DNA of 13,429 bases from Desulfobacteraceae bacterium UBA2230 (GTDB taxonomy: Bacteria > Desulfobacterota > Desulfobacteria > Desulfobacterales > Desulfosarcinaceae): positions 20,210-33,638 of the forward strand of contig DDYQ01000215.1 in assembly GCA_002348005.1 (NCBI GenBank), written 5' to 3'. Below the pieces are notes generated by a model, which worked only from the letters and a program-made list of their open reading frames with translations, did not search any database and had not been told where the DNA came from. The number at the start of each line of letters is the position of its first letter. Position 1 is the first letter of the stretch. Positions 1-6,563 of this stretch are shown in pieces. The translations under genes were made by a program, and so were the position numbers.

Positions 1-47
1 GCGGCCTTGGCCTCTGCTTGAACCTCGGCGGCCTTGGCCTCTGCTTG
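1..47. repeat. 27-bp-period direct repeat inside the partial repeat gene
   Basis: The 20-base unit gcggccttggcctctgcttg occurs at 1-20 and again, identically, at 28-47, so the period is 27 bp or nine codons. It encodes the AEAKAA core of the partial minus-strand protein and probably continues to the left of the window. Confidence 0.8.
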
Positions 48-179
48 CTGAGCTTTCTCAGCTCGTTTTTCCTCGAGAACCTCCCATTGCCCTTTTTCCT
101 CAGCAGTAAGGGCGGTCCCTGCGGTGAGCAGCACCGAAGCCAGGGTTATGAACACTAGTTGAATTATCCGTTTATTCAT
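1..179 (-). CDS. Exported Ala/Glu/Lys-rich repeat protein, N-terminal part (runs off left edge)
   Basis: The ATG is at 179-177, preceded by an AAGGAG ribosome binding site 7-8 nt upstream. The 59 visible codons begin MNKRIIQ, followed by a hydrophobic stretch (about residues 8-24) and an Ala-rich end (ALTA-EE near residue 26), which reads as a Sec signal peptide. The mature part is charged and alanine-rich (EEKRAEKAQQAEAKAAEVQ) and starts a 9-residue repeat, AEAKAAEVQ, encoded by a 27-bp direct repeat at the window edge. Such sequence would form a helix or coiled coil in the periplasm or cell envelope. The family cannot be named because the rest of the gene is missing. Export is well supported by what is visible; the function is unknown. 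Confidence 0.75.
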   Translation of the reverse strand, partial: MNKRIIQLVFITLASVLLTAGTALTAEEKGQWEVLEEKRAEKAQQAEAKAAEVQAEAKA

Positions 180-547
180 GGTCGTTCTCCTTAACGGGAT
201 TGTATTTTGGACATGTTGGTCAGTCAGCTAAATAGCAAGGGATACAGAAATTGATCCTTCTTTTTGTCAGTTGAAACAACACTATCGAGGAAGTAAATAC
301 CTGCAAATGGAGTCTGGGCCTTAATCCGGAGTGATTCATCCTGTATGCCAGCTGAAGGGCGAACCCAGATGCAGACACAAAGCCGCTGCAAACCCTGCAA
401 GCCGGAGCGCGACTTTGATTTGGTGACGTGACCGAAAACAACTGGACCTGCCGCCGGATGATCGCGCCTTCGGCTTTCCCATTGACTTGGGGGTGCAATT
501 GTCCATATTCAATCCGGAACAACCCCCCTAAAAAAGGAGTAGTCGCC
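180..547. other. Gene-free divergent region between the repeat protein and pepA
   Basis: These 368 bases separate two divergent genes. I see no convincing gene, RNA gene or strong terminator. The right end holds a likely pepA promoter (482-509) and the pepA ribosome binding site (AAGGAG at 534-539). The left end holds the ribosome binding site of the minus-strand gene (about 187-192). It is visibly more AT-rich between about 200 and 300, as expected for a promoter region, but I could not find a convincing -35/-10 pair for the minus-strand gene. An open frame does run upstream of pepA from 428, but the strong ribosome binding site points to the ATG at 548. Confidence 0.6.
482..509 (+). promoter_or_regulatory. 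Probable sigma70-type promoter of pepA
   Basis: TTGACT at 482-487 matches the -35 consensus at 5 of 6 positions. It is followed after 16 bp by CATATT (504-509, 4 of 6 to TATAAT). Transcription would begin near 516, giving a leader of about 32 nt before the pepA ATG. The -10 element is mediocre and an 18-bp spacing to TATTCA is a possible alternative, so this is only moderately supported. Confidence 0.4.
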
Positions 548-2014
548 ATGCTGACGTTCAGTTCCCCATCACTGGACCGAACGCCCGTCGAAATGCTGGC
601 TGTGCCGGCAGCCGAAAACGTTGCGTTGCACACCGACCCCATCTTGCAGGCCATTGTCGCCGCGGCCGGAGAGTTGGAAGAATTCGCCGGCGAGAAGGGC
701 CAGAAGGTCCTGATGTACGATCCGCCGGGTACCAAGGTGCGCCGCTGCCTGATTGCGGGCCTGGGGCCGAAGGAAAAGATCGATGCCGAAGCGCTGCGCG
801 TCTTCGCCGCCCAGGCCGTCAAGGCGGCGATGACGGCCAAGCGCAAGCGCCTGTTGATCGCGGTCCCCGCTGTGGAAGAACTCGCCGTGGACGGCAGGGA
901 GGCCGTCAGGTCGCTTCTGGAGGGCGCTTTCCTGAGCAATCATACCTTCGAAAAATACAAGGCCGAACCCAAGCAAAAGACCCTGGCCGAGATCGCCCTG
1001 CTGCTGCCGGCCGGGACCAAACCGCCCAAACCGTTGATCGGCGAGGTGACGGCGGTCTGCAGCGGCACGCTGCAGGCCAGGGAGTGGGTCAACATTCCGC
1101 CCAATGAGAAGCCGCCGCTGCAATTGGCTAAAATGATCAAAGCCGCTGCCGGAAAGTCCCTCAAGGTCACCATTCTGAACGAGGCCCAGTTGCGGCAACG
1201 CAAGTTCGGCGCCCTGCTGGCCGTGGCCGCCGGCAGCGCCAACCCGCCCTGTCTGGTGGAGATGGTCTATGCGCCGCCCAAACCGTCAGGGACCATTGTG
1301 CTGGTCGGCAAGGGGGTGACCTTCGACACGGGGGGCATCAATTTGAAGCCTGGGACCAGCCTCCAAGCCATGAAATGTGACATGGCGGGCGCCGCCGCCG
1401 TGGCCGCGACGTTGTCGGCCATCGCGCACGCCAAGCCCCGCCGGCGCATCGTCGGCATTTTGCCGCTGGTGGAAAATATGCTTTCCGGTCAGGCTGCCCG
1501 GCCGAGCGACATCATCGTCAGCCACAGCGGCAAAACCATCGAGATCGGCAACACCGATGCCGAGGGGCGTTTGATTCTGGCTGACGCGATGTCCTACGCC
1601 CGCAAGAAGTATCAACCCGACGTGATGGTCGATGTGGCGACCCTGACCGGGGCCTGCGTGGTGGCTTTGGGTGACCACATCGCAGGTCTTTTCTGCGCCG
1701 ACGATGCGCTGGCCGATGCGCTGCTCGCCGCCGCCCGGACGACCCACGAACGCTGCTGGCGCATGCCCCTGCCGCAAGATTACAAGGAACTTCTGAAAAG
1801 CGAACTGGCCGACATCGGCAACATGCCCAGCACGCGCTACGGCGCGGCCATCACGGCGGCCCTGTTCCTGTCCGAATTTGCCGGCGAGGGCCCCTGGGCG
1901 CACATCGACATCGCGGGACCGGCTTTTCTGAAAAAAAGTCCCGAATACGGGGTACCCGGGGGCAGCGGCTTCGGGGTACGCCTGCTGTGCGAATGGCTCA
2001 TGCGCATGCGTTAG
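548..2014 (+). CDS. pepA: Leucyl aminopeptidase PepA (M17 family, two-metal)
   Basis: A cytosolic M17 aminopeptidase that removes N-terminal residues from peptides; the family is hexameric with two metal ions per active site. The start is ATG 548, with AAGGAG 8 nt upstream, giving 488 aa, close to the family's usual ~500. The N-terminal non-catalytic domain spans about residues 1-160 and the catalytic domain about 165-488. The family signature NTDAEGRL is at residues 335-342. Metal and catalytic residues line up with E. coli PepA at identical spacing: Lys255, Asp260 (in VGKGVTFDTGG), Lys267, Asp278 (MKCDMAGAAAV), Asp337, Glu339 and Arg341. It is therefore expected to be active. The gene ends tail to tail with the cysteine desulfidase gene, their stop codons overlapping. 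Cys-Gly and other small peptides are known PepA substrates in other bacteria, so supply of cysteine to the neighbour is a reasonable inference. Some PepA proteins also bind DNA; nothing here tests that. Confidence 0.96.
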   Translation: MLTFSSPSLDRTPVEMLAVPAAENVALHTDPILQAIVAAAGELEEFAGEKGQKVLMYDPPGTKVRRCLIAGLGPKEKIDAEALRVFAAQAVKAAMTAKRKRLLIAVPAVEELAVDGREAVRSLLEGAFLSNHTFEKYKAEPKQKTLAEIALLLPAGTKPPKPLIGEVTAVCSGTLQAREWVNIPPNEKPPLQLAKMIKAAAGKSLKVTILNEAQLRQRKFGALLAVAAGSANPPCLVEMVYAPPKPSGTIVLVGKGVTFDTGGINLKPGTSLQAMKCDMAGAAAVAATLSAIAHAKPRRRIVGILPLVENMLSGQAARPSDIIVSHSGKTIEIGNTDAEGRLILADAMSYARKKYQPDVMVDVATLTGACVVALGDHIAGLFCADDALADALLAAARTTHERCWRMPLPQDYKELLKSELADIGNMPSTRYGAAITAALFLSEFAGEGPWAHIDIAGPAFLKKSPEYGVPGGSGFGVRLLCEWLMRMR

Positions 2015-3375
2015 GTGGTCTCAGGCGGAGACCCAAGCCGGGGCGCGCCGGCTTCGAGGTGGGCAAACTGCTTCTCCAGCATAATGTTGAGGATGGTGCG
2101 ATCGGTGGCAATCATGCCTTCGGTGGTGAGTGTGCCGATGTTGCGCATGGTGCCCTCGGGGGTGCCGCAGGCAATGCCGTCCGTTGCCCTCACGGTTACG
2201 CCCTGCAGGGCAAACAAGGCCGCCTGCACCGACGTTGCGCCGGCTGTGGCCAGCTTCAGCGCGCAACTCGACTTGGCGCCGTCACAGATCACTCCGGCCA
2301 GGTCCACGATCAGGTTGGTGATGGCGCCGGCGATGCTCTGTACGGTTCCGCCCATCAGGTAGGCGATGCCGGCCGCCGCGCCGGCCCCGGCCGCCACGCT
2401 GCAGCCGCAGACGGCCGAGAGACGGCCGGTATAGGCCTTGATGTAGCCGGTCAGGATATGGCTCAAGGCGATGGCCTGCAGCACGGTCTGGTGCTCGGCG
2501 CTGACGAATTCCTCCACCGCCACGATGGGCAAAATAGCCGTCAGGCCGTGATTCCCGCTGCCGGCCGAACTCATCGCGGCCATTTTGACACCCCCCATGC
2601 GGGCGTCGGCCCCGGCAGAGGTGAGAATGCGCGCGGCGCTCATCATATCCCTCTGCAGCAGGCGCTGGCGCACCAGACGCTGCAGGGCCTTGCCCACACC
2701 CATGCCGCAGCCGTGCTTCAGGCCGTACTGAGCCAAACGCAGGTTGCAATCGATCCCTTCTTGAATGAACGCCAGATCGGCCGCGTCGAGCTGATCGAGC
2801 AGGCCCAGCAACTGGGCCAGCGAAAGCTGTTTGAGCCAGGCCTCCAGTGCGCCCAGGCTGCGATCCGGTTTACCCGCAAGCGCGCCGCAGGCCAGCAGCG
2901 GATGCGTGGTCAGCGGCCGCCCGTCCAGGGTCAGTGAGCAGATGTTGTCGTGCAGGTTTTGAATGACCGCTTCGGCCGTATGCCCGCCGCCGCTCACGAC
3001 GGCCTTGACGAACAATCCTTTCCGATCAGCGAGCAGGTGCACGTTAACCTGCCCGGAGCGCAGGAACCGGCGTGTGCGCGCCACCGCGGCATCGTCCACC
3101 GGTTCCAGAACTTCCAGCCTGCGGCAGGGGTCGCCGGCCATTGCGCCCAGCGCGGCGGCCGTGTCCAGCCCGCACAAGCCGTCGGTTCCGGGGATGGCCA
3201 CGGCCATGCCGTTCTTGTAGATGTTGGGATCGACCCATACGCTGACGGCGTCGAGGGCCCCCTCCGGGATCAGGGCGCGGGCGGCGGCCGCTGCCAGAGC
3301 GATGGCGACCGGCTCGGTGCAGCCCAGGGCCGGAGCGACTTCCATCTGCAGAATGTCTTTGACCGTGAATTCCAT
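2011..3375 (-). CDS. cyuA: L-cysteine desulfidase / UPF0597 (CyuA) family [4Fe-4S] enzyme
   Basis: The family breaks L-cysteine down to pyruvate, ammonia and sulfide in the cytosol; many members are annotated 'serine dehydratase subunit alpha family'. The start is ATG 3375 (MEFTVKDIL), with GGAG 5 nt upstream; longer in-frame starts lack a ribosome binding site. The product is 454 aa, typical of the family. The N-terminal motif GCTEP carries the candidate catalytic Cys19. The C-terminal half has CGC (Cys323/Cys325), then CDGAKSSC (Cys364, Cys371), whose spacing fits the three Cys ligands of the [4Fe-4S] cluster described for the archaeal desulfidase. Other family landmarks are GSGNHG (273-278) and GGTVQSIAGAITN (342-354). 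The substrate (Cys versus Ser or a related amino acid) cannot be fixed from sequence. It is convergent with pepA, overlapping it by 4 bp, and divergent from the lipoprotein gene. Confidence 0.85.
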   Translation of the reverse strand: MEFTVKDILQMEVAPALGCTEPVAIALAAAAARALIPEGALDAVSVWVDPNIYKNGMAVAIPGTDGLCGLDTAAALGAMAGDPCRRLEVLEPVDDAAVARTRRFLRSGQVNVHLLADRKGLFVKAVVSGGGHTAEAVIQNLHDNICSLTLDGRPLTTHPLLACGALAGKPDRSLGALEAWLKQLSLAQLLGLLDQLDAADLAFIQEGIDCNLRLAQYGLKHGCGMGVGKALQRLVRQRLLQRDMMSAARILTSAGADARMGGVKMAAMSSAGSGNHGLTAILPIVAVEEFVSAEHQTVLQAIALSHILTGYIKAYTGRLSAVCGCSVAAGAGAAAGIAYLMGGTVQSIAGAITNLIVDLAGVICDGAKSSCALKLATAGATSVQAALFALQGVTVRATDGIACGTPEGTMRNIGTLTTEGMIATDRTILNIMLEKQFAHLEAGAPRLGSPPETT

Positions 3376-3400
3376 GCGTGCTCCAATTCTTTTTTCTTTG

Positions 3401-3430
3401 ACTCTATCCGAAAGTGCACCGTATCGGCAA
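3401..3430 (-). promoter_or_regulatory. Possible promoter of the cysteine desulfidase gene
   Basis: On the minus strand TTGCCG (3430-3425) is followed after 18 bp by TAGAGT (3406-3401). Each hexamer matches consensus at 4 of 6 positions. This would give a leader of only about 20 nt before the ATG at 3375. The match is weak and is offered as the best candidate in the short upstream region. Confidence 0.25.
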
Positions 3431-3476
3431 TGCTGACCTGAGTCATACCTTGGCGTTTCGCAGTGCCTTTTACAAT

Positions 3477-3524
3477 CGATCAAACTTCAGCGCAAACACT
3501 TCTGTGATCGATCCGGTTTGATCG
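3477..3524. repeat. 9-bp inverted repeat in the divergent cyuA/lipoprotein promoter region
   Basis: CGATCAAAC at 3477-3485 is matched exactly by its reverse complement GTTTGATCG at 3516-3524, with 30 bp between. The spacer also contains the self-complementary GATCGATC (3506-3513). The right arm ends 3 bp before the -35 of the predicted lipoprotein promoter, so this is a candidate regulator site; a role as an RNA hairpin is less likely because it lies upstream of the predicted start of transcription. Confidence 0.4.
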
Positions 3525-3527
3525 TGC

Positions 3528-3556
3528 TTGTCAGCGGATCGGAAGTCCCTTAGAAT
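3528..3556 (+). promoter_or_regulatory. Sigma70-type promoter of the lipoprotein gene
   Basis: TTGTCA (3528-3533) and TAGAAT (3551-3556) each match the consensus at 5 of 6 positions and are separated by the ideal 17 bp. Transcription would start near 3563, about 45 nt before the ATG at 3608. It sits directly downstream of the inverted repeat at 3477-3524, which could hold a regulator site. Confidence 0.6.
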
Positions 3557-3607
3557 CGAAGGCATTATTCACTGCGCGGTGTGGCGGAAGTCTACAGGGG
3601 AAGGGTT

Positions 3608-4216
3608 ATGAAAGCGATCTGGTTTTTCCTGGGGGGGTGCATGTTGATCGGGGCCTGCTGCCCGCTGACGTCCACATATCCGCTGGGCGGACCGGATGCG
3701 GTATCGTATGACGACCGCCTGACGGGAAGCTGGGAGGTTGTGCCCGCTTCGGACGAACGTCTGTTTTTCCATATGGGACGAGGCGAGGATCAACGCCTTC
3801 GCATCGTGGGTGTGGAACACCGCGCCGACGGCCGCATCAATCACACCGATTTTCTGATTACAGCGGTCCGGATTGCCGACCGCACCTTCATCAATCTGGA
3901 TTTGAATCAACTCGAAAAAGAGGTTTCGCTGGACAACAGTGGTTTCATCATTCTGCAGTACGACCTGCCGACCCCCGATACACTGGTACTGCGGCACATG
4001 AATATTCAGGCGGTCGCGGCCGCCGTGGGGTCCAAAACGCTCGGAGGGGAAATCACCTACAGCCCGATTCCAACGGTGCCGGTCAGCGGCGAAGCGGTCC
4101 GGGAGGTCGAGTGCGTCCGGATCACCGATACCTCGGCCAATCTTGTGCAGTTCGTCAGCCATGCGGACGCAAAAAACCTTTTCACCCACGAGGTCAAACT
4201 GAAGCGGATCAAGTAG
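3608..4216 (+). CDS. Putative outer-envelope lipoprotein with lipocalin-like GxW motif, function unknown
   Basis: The chosen start is ATG 3608, behind AGGGGAAGGG; an in-frame GTG at 3581 would add nine residues but spoil the signal peptide. The 202-aa product opens with MKAIWFFLGGCMLIGAC: a short basic start, a hydrophobic core and the lipobox IGA-C, so lipidation at Cys17 is expected. After residue 35 comes DDRLTGSWEVV, resembling the first strand of lipocalin-like lipoproteins (GxW), and the rest is predicted mostly beta with no membrane segment. The C-terminus (NLVQFVSHADAKNLFTHEVKLKRI) looks like a closing strand. I do not recognise a named family, so the fold suggestion is tentative. It appears to be a single-gene transcript with its own promoter; the next gene also has its own. 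Confidence 0.8.
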   Translation: MKAIWFFLGGCMLIGACCPLTSTYPLGGPDAVSYDDRLTGSWEVVPASDERLFFHMGRGEDQRLRIVGVEHRADGRINHTDFLITAVRIADRTFINLDLNQLEKEVSLDNSGFIILQYDLPTPDTLVLRHMNIQAVAAAVGSKTLGGEITYSPIPTVPVSGEAVREVECVRITDTSANLVQFVSHADAKNLFTHEVKLKRIK

Positions 4217-4290
4217 CGGATCGTGAACCGCCAGTTGACCCTGCAGGCCGCCGGGGAGGGTGAAAGGCACGCCCATTCCGGGATCGCCGC

Positions 4291-4310
4291 CGCAAGCCGG
4301 TTGTCTTGCG
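4291..4310 (+). terminator. Weak hairpin downstream of the lipoprotein gene
   Basis: CGCAAG (4291-4296) pairs with CTTGCG (4305-4310) across an 8-nt loop, giving a 6-bp stem 75 nt after the lipoprotein stop and just upstream of the next promoter. There is no run of T after it (tgcttccatg), so it is at best a poor intrinsic terminator. Confidence 0.2.
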
Positions 4311-4321
4311 TGCTTCCATGA

Positions 4322-4351
4322 TTGACACACTTTCCGCCCGGCGGCTATACT
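4322..4351 (+). promoter_or_regulatory. Strong sigma70-type promoter of the usp-deacetylase operon
   Basis: A perfect -35 TTGACA (4322-4327) is followed after 18 bp by TATACT (4346-4351, 5 of 6 to consensus). Predicted initiation is near 4358, about 48 nt upstream of the universal stress protein start. It is the best promoter match in the window. Confidence 0.7.
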
Positions 4352-4406
4352 CAGGCTAATACAAATCTGGCCGCTCGACCGGCCCCCCCGTGAGGGAGAA
4401 CAGGGA

Positions 4407-5357
4407 GTGCCCGACGCTATGATTTTTCAGGGCACTATAAAGTCGATTGTCTGTACCCTTGACTTGGCTTCTCCGGCTTCCCAAGGCTTGACCGACTGGT
4501 CAGTCACCGCCGCCCGCCTGCTTGGCGCCGAGCTGTGCCTTTTTCACGCCATCCCATCGCCTGCCGATCAACTGCACCCGACGGCCGAATTCGAATATGG
4601 CGGCGATCTGCAGGATCGACGGGAACTTCGTCTGGCGCAGCTTCGCGAACTGATGCAGGCCACGGATTTCCCCTGGCGCCCCGAAGTCGCAGCGGGAGAG
4701 CCGGCCGAAGCGCTCCAGAGTCTGTGCGCCCGGCAGCCGGTGGATCTGGTGGTGGCCGGCAGCCAGAGCATCAGGGGCTTTAAGCGGCTGCTGATGGGCA
4801 CGGTGGTCGAGCGCCTGGCCCACATGGTCCTCTGCCCGCTTCTGTTCTTGCGACCCGCCCGGCTGCAACCGGTCAAAATTGTAAACATCGGCATCTGCTG
4901 CGATTTGTCCGCAGGAGACCGACACCTGATCCGGTACGGTCAGGAACTGGCCCGGGCGTTCCAGAGTCGGCTCCATTTGCTGCATGCAATGGAAGCGGCC
5001 GCGGATGATTCGATCGTGGACTCGACCCAGGGACCCTACCAGGAGGTTCAGCAGGTCCTGCAGCAGCGGATCGAGCAGAAACTGCTGAACGTGGAGAAAT
5101 CGCTGCCGCATCCGGTCGATGCGGTGAACGCCCGCACCTTCGCCGGTTCGGTCGCCTATGGGTTGCTGGATGTCGTGGCGGACATGCGGATCGATCTGCT
5201 GATCATCGGCGTGCGCCGCAAAAGTGTCATCGACAAGCTGGTCATGGGTTCCAGTACTCACGCGGCCTTGCGCAGGGCGCGCTGCCATGTGCTGACCGTG
5301 CCGCTGGCCAGGCTCCCGACGGAGGGCGGCACGGTCAGCAACGCCGCGCGGACGTAA
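4407..5357 (+). CDS. Tandem universal stress protein (two UspA domains)
   Basis: A 316-aa cytosolic protein with two UspA-type alpha/beta domains: residues about 10-150 and 155-300. Domain 1 opens with IKSIVCTLDLASPAS and contains VVAGSQSIRGFKRLLMGTV; domain 2 has IIGVRRKSVIDKLVMGSS. Both keep the closing Gly-Ser/Thr of the G-2X-G-9X-G(S/T) nucleotide loop, but the second Gly is Ser or Arg, so ATP binding is likely altered or weak. Each domain ends with the usual 'cPllflrP/cHVLTVP' strand. The start is taken as GTG 4407, with GAGGGAG 8 nt upstream; ATG 4419 is an alternative that would drop four residues. Eighteen bp separate it from the deacetylase gene, so the two are almost certainly cotranscribed. 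Usp proteins usually respond to starvation, redox or energy stress; the specific role is unknown. Confidence 0.92.
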   Translation: MPDAMIFQGTIKSIVCTLDLASPASQGLTDWSVTAARLLGAELCLFHAIPSPADQLHPTAEFEYGGDLQDRRELRLAQLRELMQATDFPWRPEVAAGEPAEALQSLCARQPVDLVVAGSQSIRGFKRLLMGTVVERLAHMVLCPLLFLRPARLQPVKIVNIGICCDLSAGDRHLIRYGQELARAFQSRLHLLHAMEAAADDSIVDSTQGPYQEVQQVLQQRIEQKLLNVEKSLPHPVDAVNARTFAGSVAYGLLDVVADMRIDLLIIGVRRKSVIDKLVMGSSTHAALRRARCHVLTVPLARLPTEGGTVSNAART

Positions 5358-5375
5358 CGCGGCCGAAGGAAAAAA

Positions 5376-6482
5376 ATGGTGCTACCGAGCACGTCAGCGA
5401 CATTCGGCAAGACCTGCGGGTTAGTCCAGGACACGTATTTTCTGGTGCATCGCTGCGAAGAGCAGCATCTGGAAAACCCTGAGCGACTGGCGGCCATCTA
5501 CGCACTGCTGCACGCCCGGGCTTCGCTGGGACTGAGCCTGATCGCGCCGCGCCCGGCAAGCCTGCAGGAGCTGAAACTGGTTCACTCGCACGACTATGTC
5601 GAGCAGGTCTCCGCCACGGCCGGAAGCCCGTTTTCGCAGCTGTCGGCCGATACCTACGCCTGCGCCGAAACCTTTTCGGTCGCCCGACTTTCGGCCGGTG
5701 GCGTGCTTTCGGCGGTCGATGCCGTCGCCGGCGGCCGTGTGCGCAATGCCTTTGTGCTGGCACGGCCGCCGGGACACCACGCCGAAGCAGGCCGGGCCAA
5801 CGGGTTCTGTATCTTCAACAATGTGGCCCTGGGCGCCCAATACGCACGCCGCATACTGGGCTTGAACAAAGTGCTGATCGTCGACTGGGACCTGCACCAT
5901 GGCAACGGCATTCAGCATGTTTTCGAACAGGACCCATCGGTGCTGTACGTTTCCACCCATCAGTATCCGCTGTATCCGGGTACGGGCCACCTTTTGGAGG
6001 TCGGCCGCGGCAGGGGCGAAGGGTACACGATCAATATTCCGCTGAAGGGCGGCTGGGACGACGCCGATTTCACCTCTTTGTACCGACAGCTGGTCGAGCC
6101 GCTGAGCCGGGCCTTTGAACCCGACCTGATCCTGGTTGCCGCCGGGTTCGATATTCACCACAAAGATCCACTGGGCAAAATGAAAGTCACCGCGGCGGGC
6201 TTTGCGGCCCTGACCCGCATCGTGATGCAGATCGCCGCGGCGTGCTGCCGGGAACGCCTGGTGCTGGTCCTGGAAGGGGGGTATCATCACCTGGCGACGG
6301 CCGAATCGGTACACGCCGTGCTCGACGAATTATGCGACCGGACATGCTCCGATGTAGGCCGACTGGCCGCCATGGCCCGGTCCGGCCGGGTGGATCCGGT
6401 TTTGCGGCGCTGCCGGGAGGTATTCGTCCCTTTCTGGAAGTGCCTGGCGGACCTTGGCGCTTCCCGCCCGCGCTGCGGGTGA
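5376..6482 (+). CDS. Histone-deacetylase-like zinc amidohydrolase (HDAC / acetylpolyamine amidohydrolase family)
   Basis: A zinc-dependent hydrolase that removes acetyl or related acyl groups from amines; bacterial members act on acetylpolyamines, other small acyl-amides or acyl-lysine proteins. The start is ATG 5376, with GAAGGA 5 nt upstream; 368 aa is typical. The active-site set is complete: RPPGHHAE (His134, His135), DWDLHHGNG with zinc ligands Asp172 and His174, AAGFD with zinc ligand Asp259, and EGGY with the transition-state Tyr303. YPLYPGTG (197-204) is the usual loop of the class II-like bacterial enzymes. A Cys-containing tail of about 50 residues (320-368) follows the core. It lies 18 bp behind the universal stress protein gene, suggesting stress-linked deacetylation, possibly reversing acetylation of a metabolic enzyme or polyamine; the substrate cannot be read from sequence. 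Confidence 0.93.
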   Translation: MVLPSTSATFGKTCGLVQDTYFLVHRCEEQHLENPERLAAIYALLHARASLGLSLIAPRPASLQELKLVHSHDYVEQVSATAGSPFSQLSADTYACAETFSVARLSAGGVLSAVDAVAGGRVRNAFVLARPPGHHAEAGRANGFCIFNNVALGAQYARRILGLNKVLIVDWDLHHGNGIQHVFEQDPSVLYVSTHQYPLYPGTGHLLEVGRGRGEGYTINIPLKGGWDDADFTSLYRQLVEPLSRAFEPDLILVAAGFDIHHKDPLGKMKVTAAGFAALTRIVMQIAAACCRERLVLVLEGGYHHLATAESVHAVLDELCDRTCSDVGRLAAMARSGRVDPVLRRCREVFVPFWKCLADLGASRPRCG

Positions 6483-6501
6483 GGCAGGCCCCGACCCGCA
6501 G
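6473..6501 (+). terminator. Hairpin across the deacetylase stop codon
   Basis: CTGCGGGT (6473-6480) pairs perfectly with ACCCGCAG (6494-6501) across a 13-nt loop, and the stop codon TGA (6480-6482) lies at the stem edge. No T-run follows, so this could be a 3'-end stabiliser, a partial terminator or a coupling element within the operon rather than a full intrinsic terminator. Confidence 0.35.
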
Positions 6502-6515
6502 TCCCCATCAGGTCT

Positions 6516-6527
6516 GACGGCGCCGTC
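6516..6527. promoter_or_regulatory. Perfect 12-bp palindrome upstream of the Cys-rich gene
   Basis: GACGGCGCCGTC reads the same on both strands. It lies between the deacetylase stop and the Cys-rich gene's ribosome binding site. It could be a dimeric regulator site or a chance GC-rich palindrome; no promoter hexamers are obvious around it. Confidence 0.25.
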
Positions 6528-6563
6528 GAAGAGATCCTCGGCGCAGCGACTGGAGGATGGATC

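Noticed and set aside
428..547. A 40-residue N-terminal extension of PepA
   Set aside because: The extension (TENNWTCRR...) does not look like PepA, and AAGGAG at the right distance marks ATG 548.
220..939. A minus-strand open frame of 239 codons across the pepA start
   Set aside because: It overlaps the real pepA gene, has a Ser/Arg/Ala-rich shadow composition and no ribosome binding site.
1987..2937. A 316-codon plus-strand open frame opposite the cysteine desulfidase gene
   Set aside because: It has low-information, His/Gly/Gln-rich composition; the minus-strand frame has clear family motifs.
3506..3513. GATCGATC palindrome as an operator on its own
   Set aside because: An 8-bp GATC-type palindrome is common by chance; it is mentioned only as part of the larger inverted repeat.
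4266..4313. GCACGC/GCGTGC pairing as a terminator of the lipoprotein gene
   Set aside because: Only 6 bp with a loop of about 35 nt and no T-run; the smaller hairpin at 4291-4310 is the better, though weak, candidate.
5421..6314. A minus-strand frame opposite the deacetylase
   Set aside because: The plus strand contains every HDAC active-site motif; the antisense frame has none of its own.
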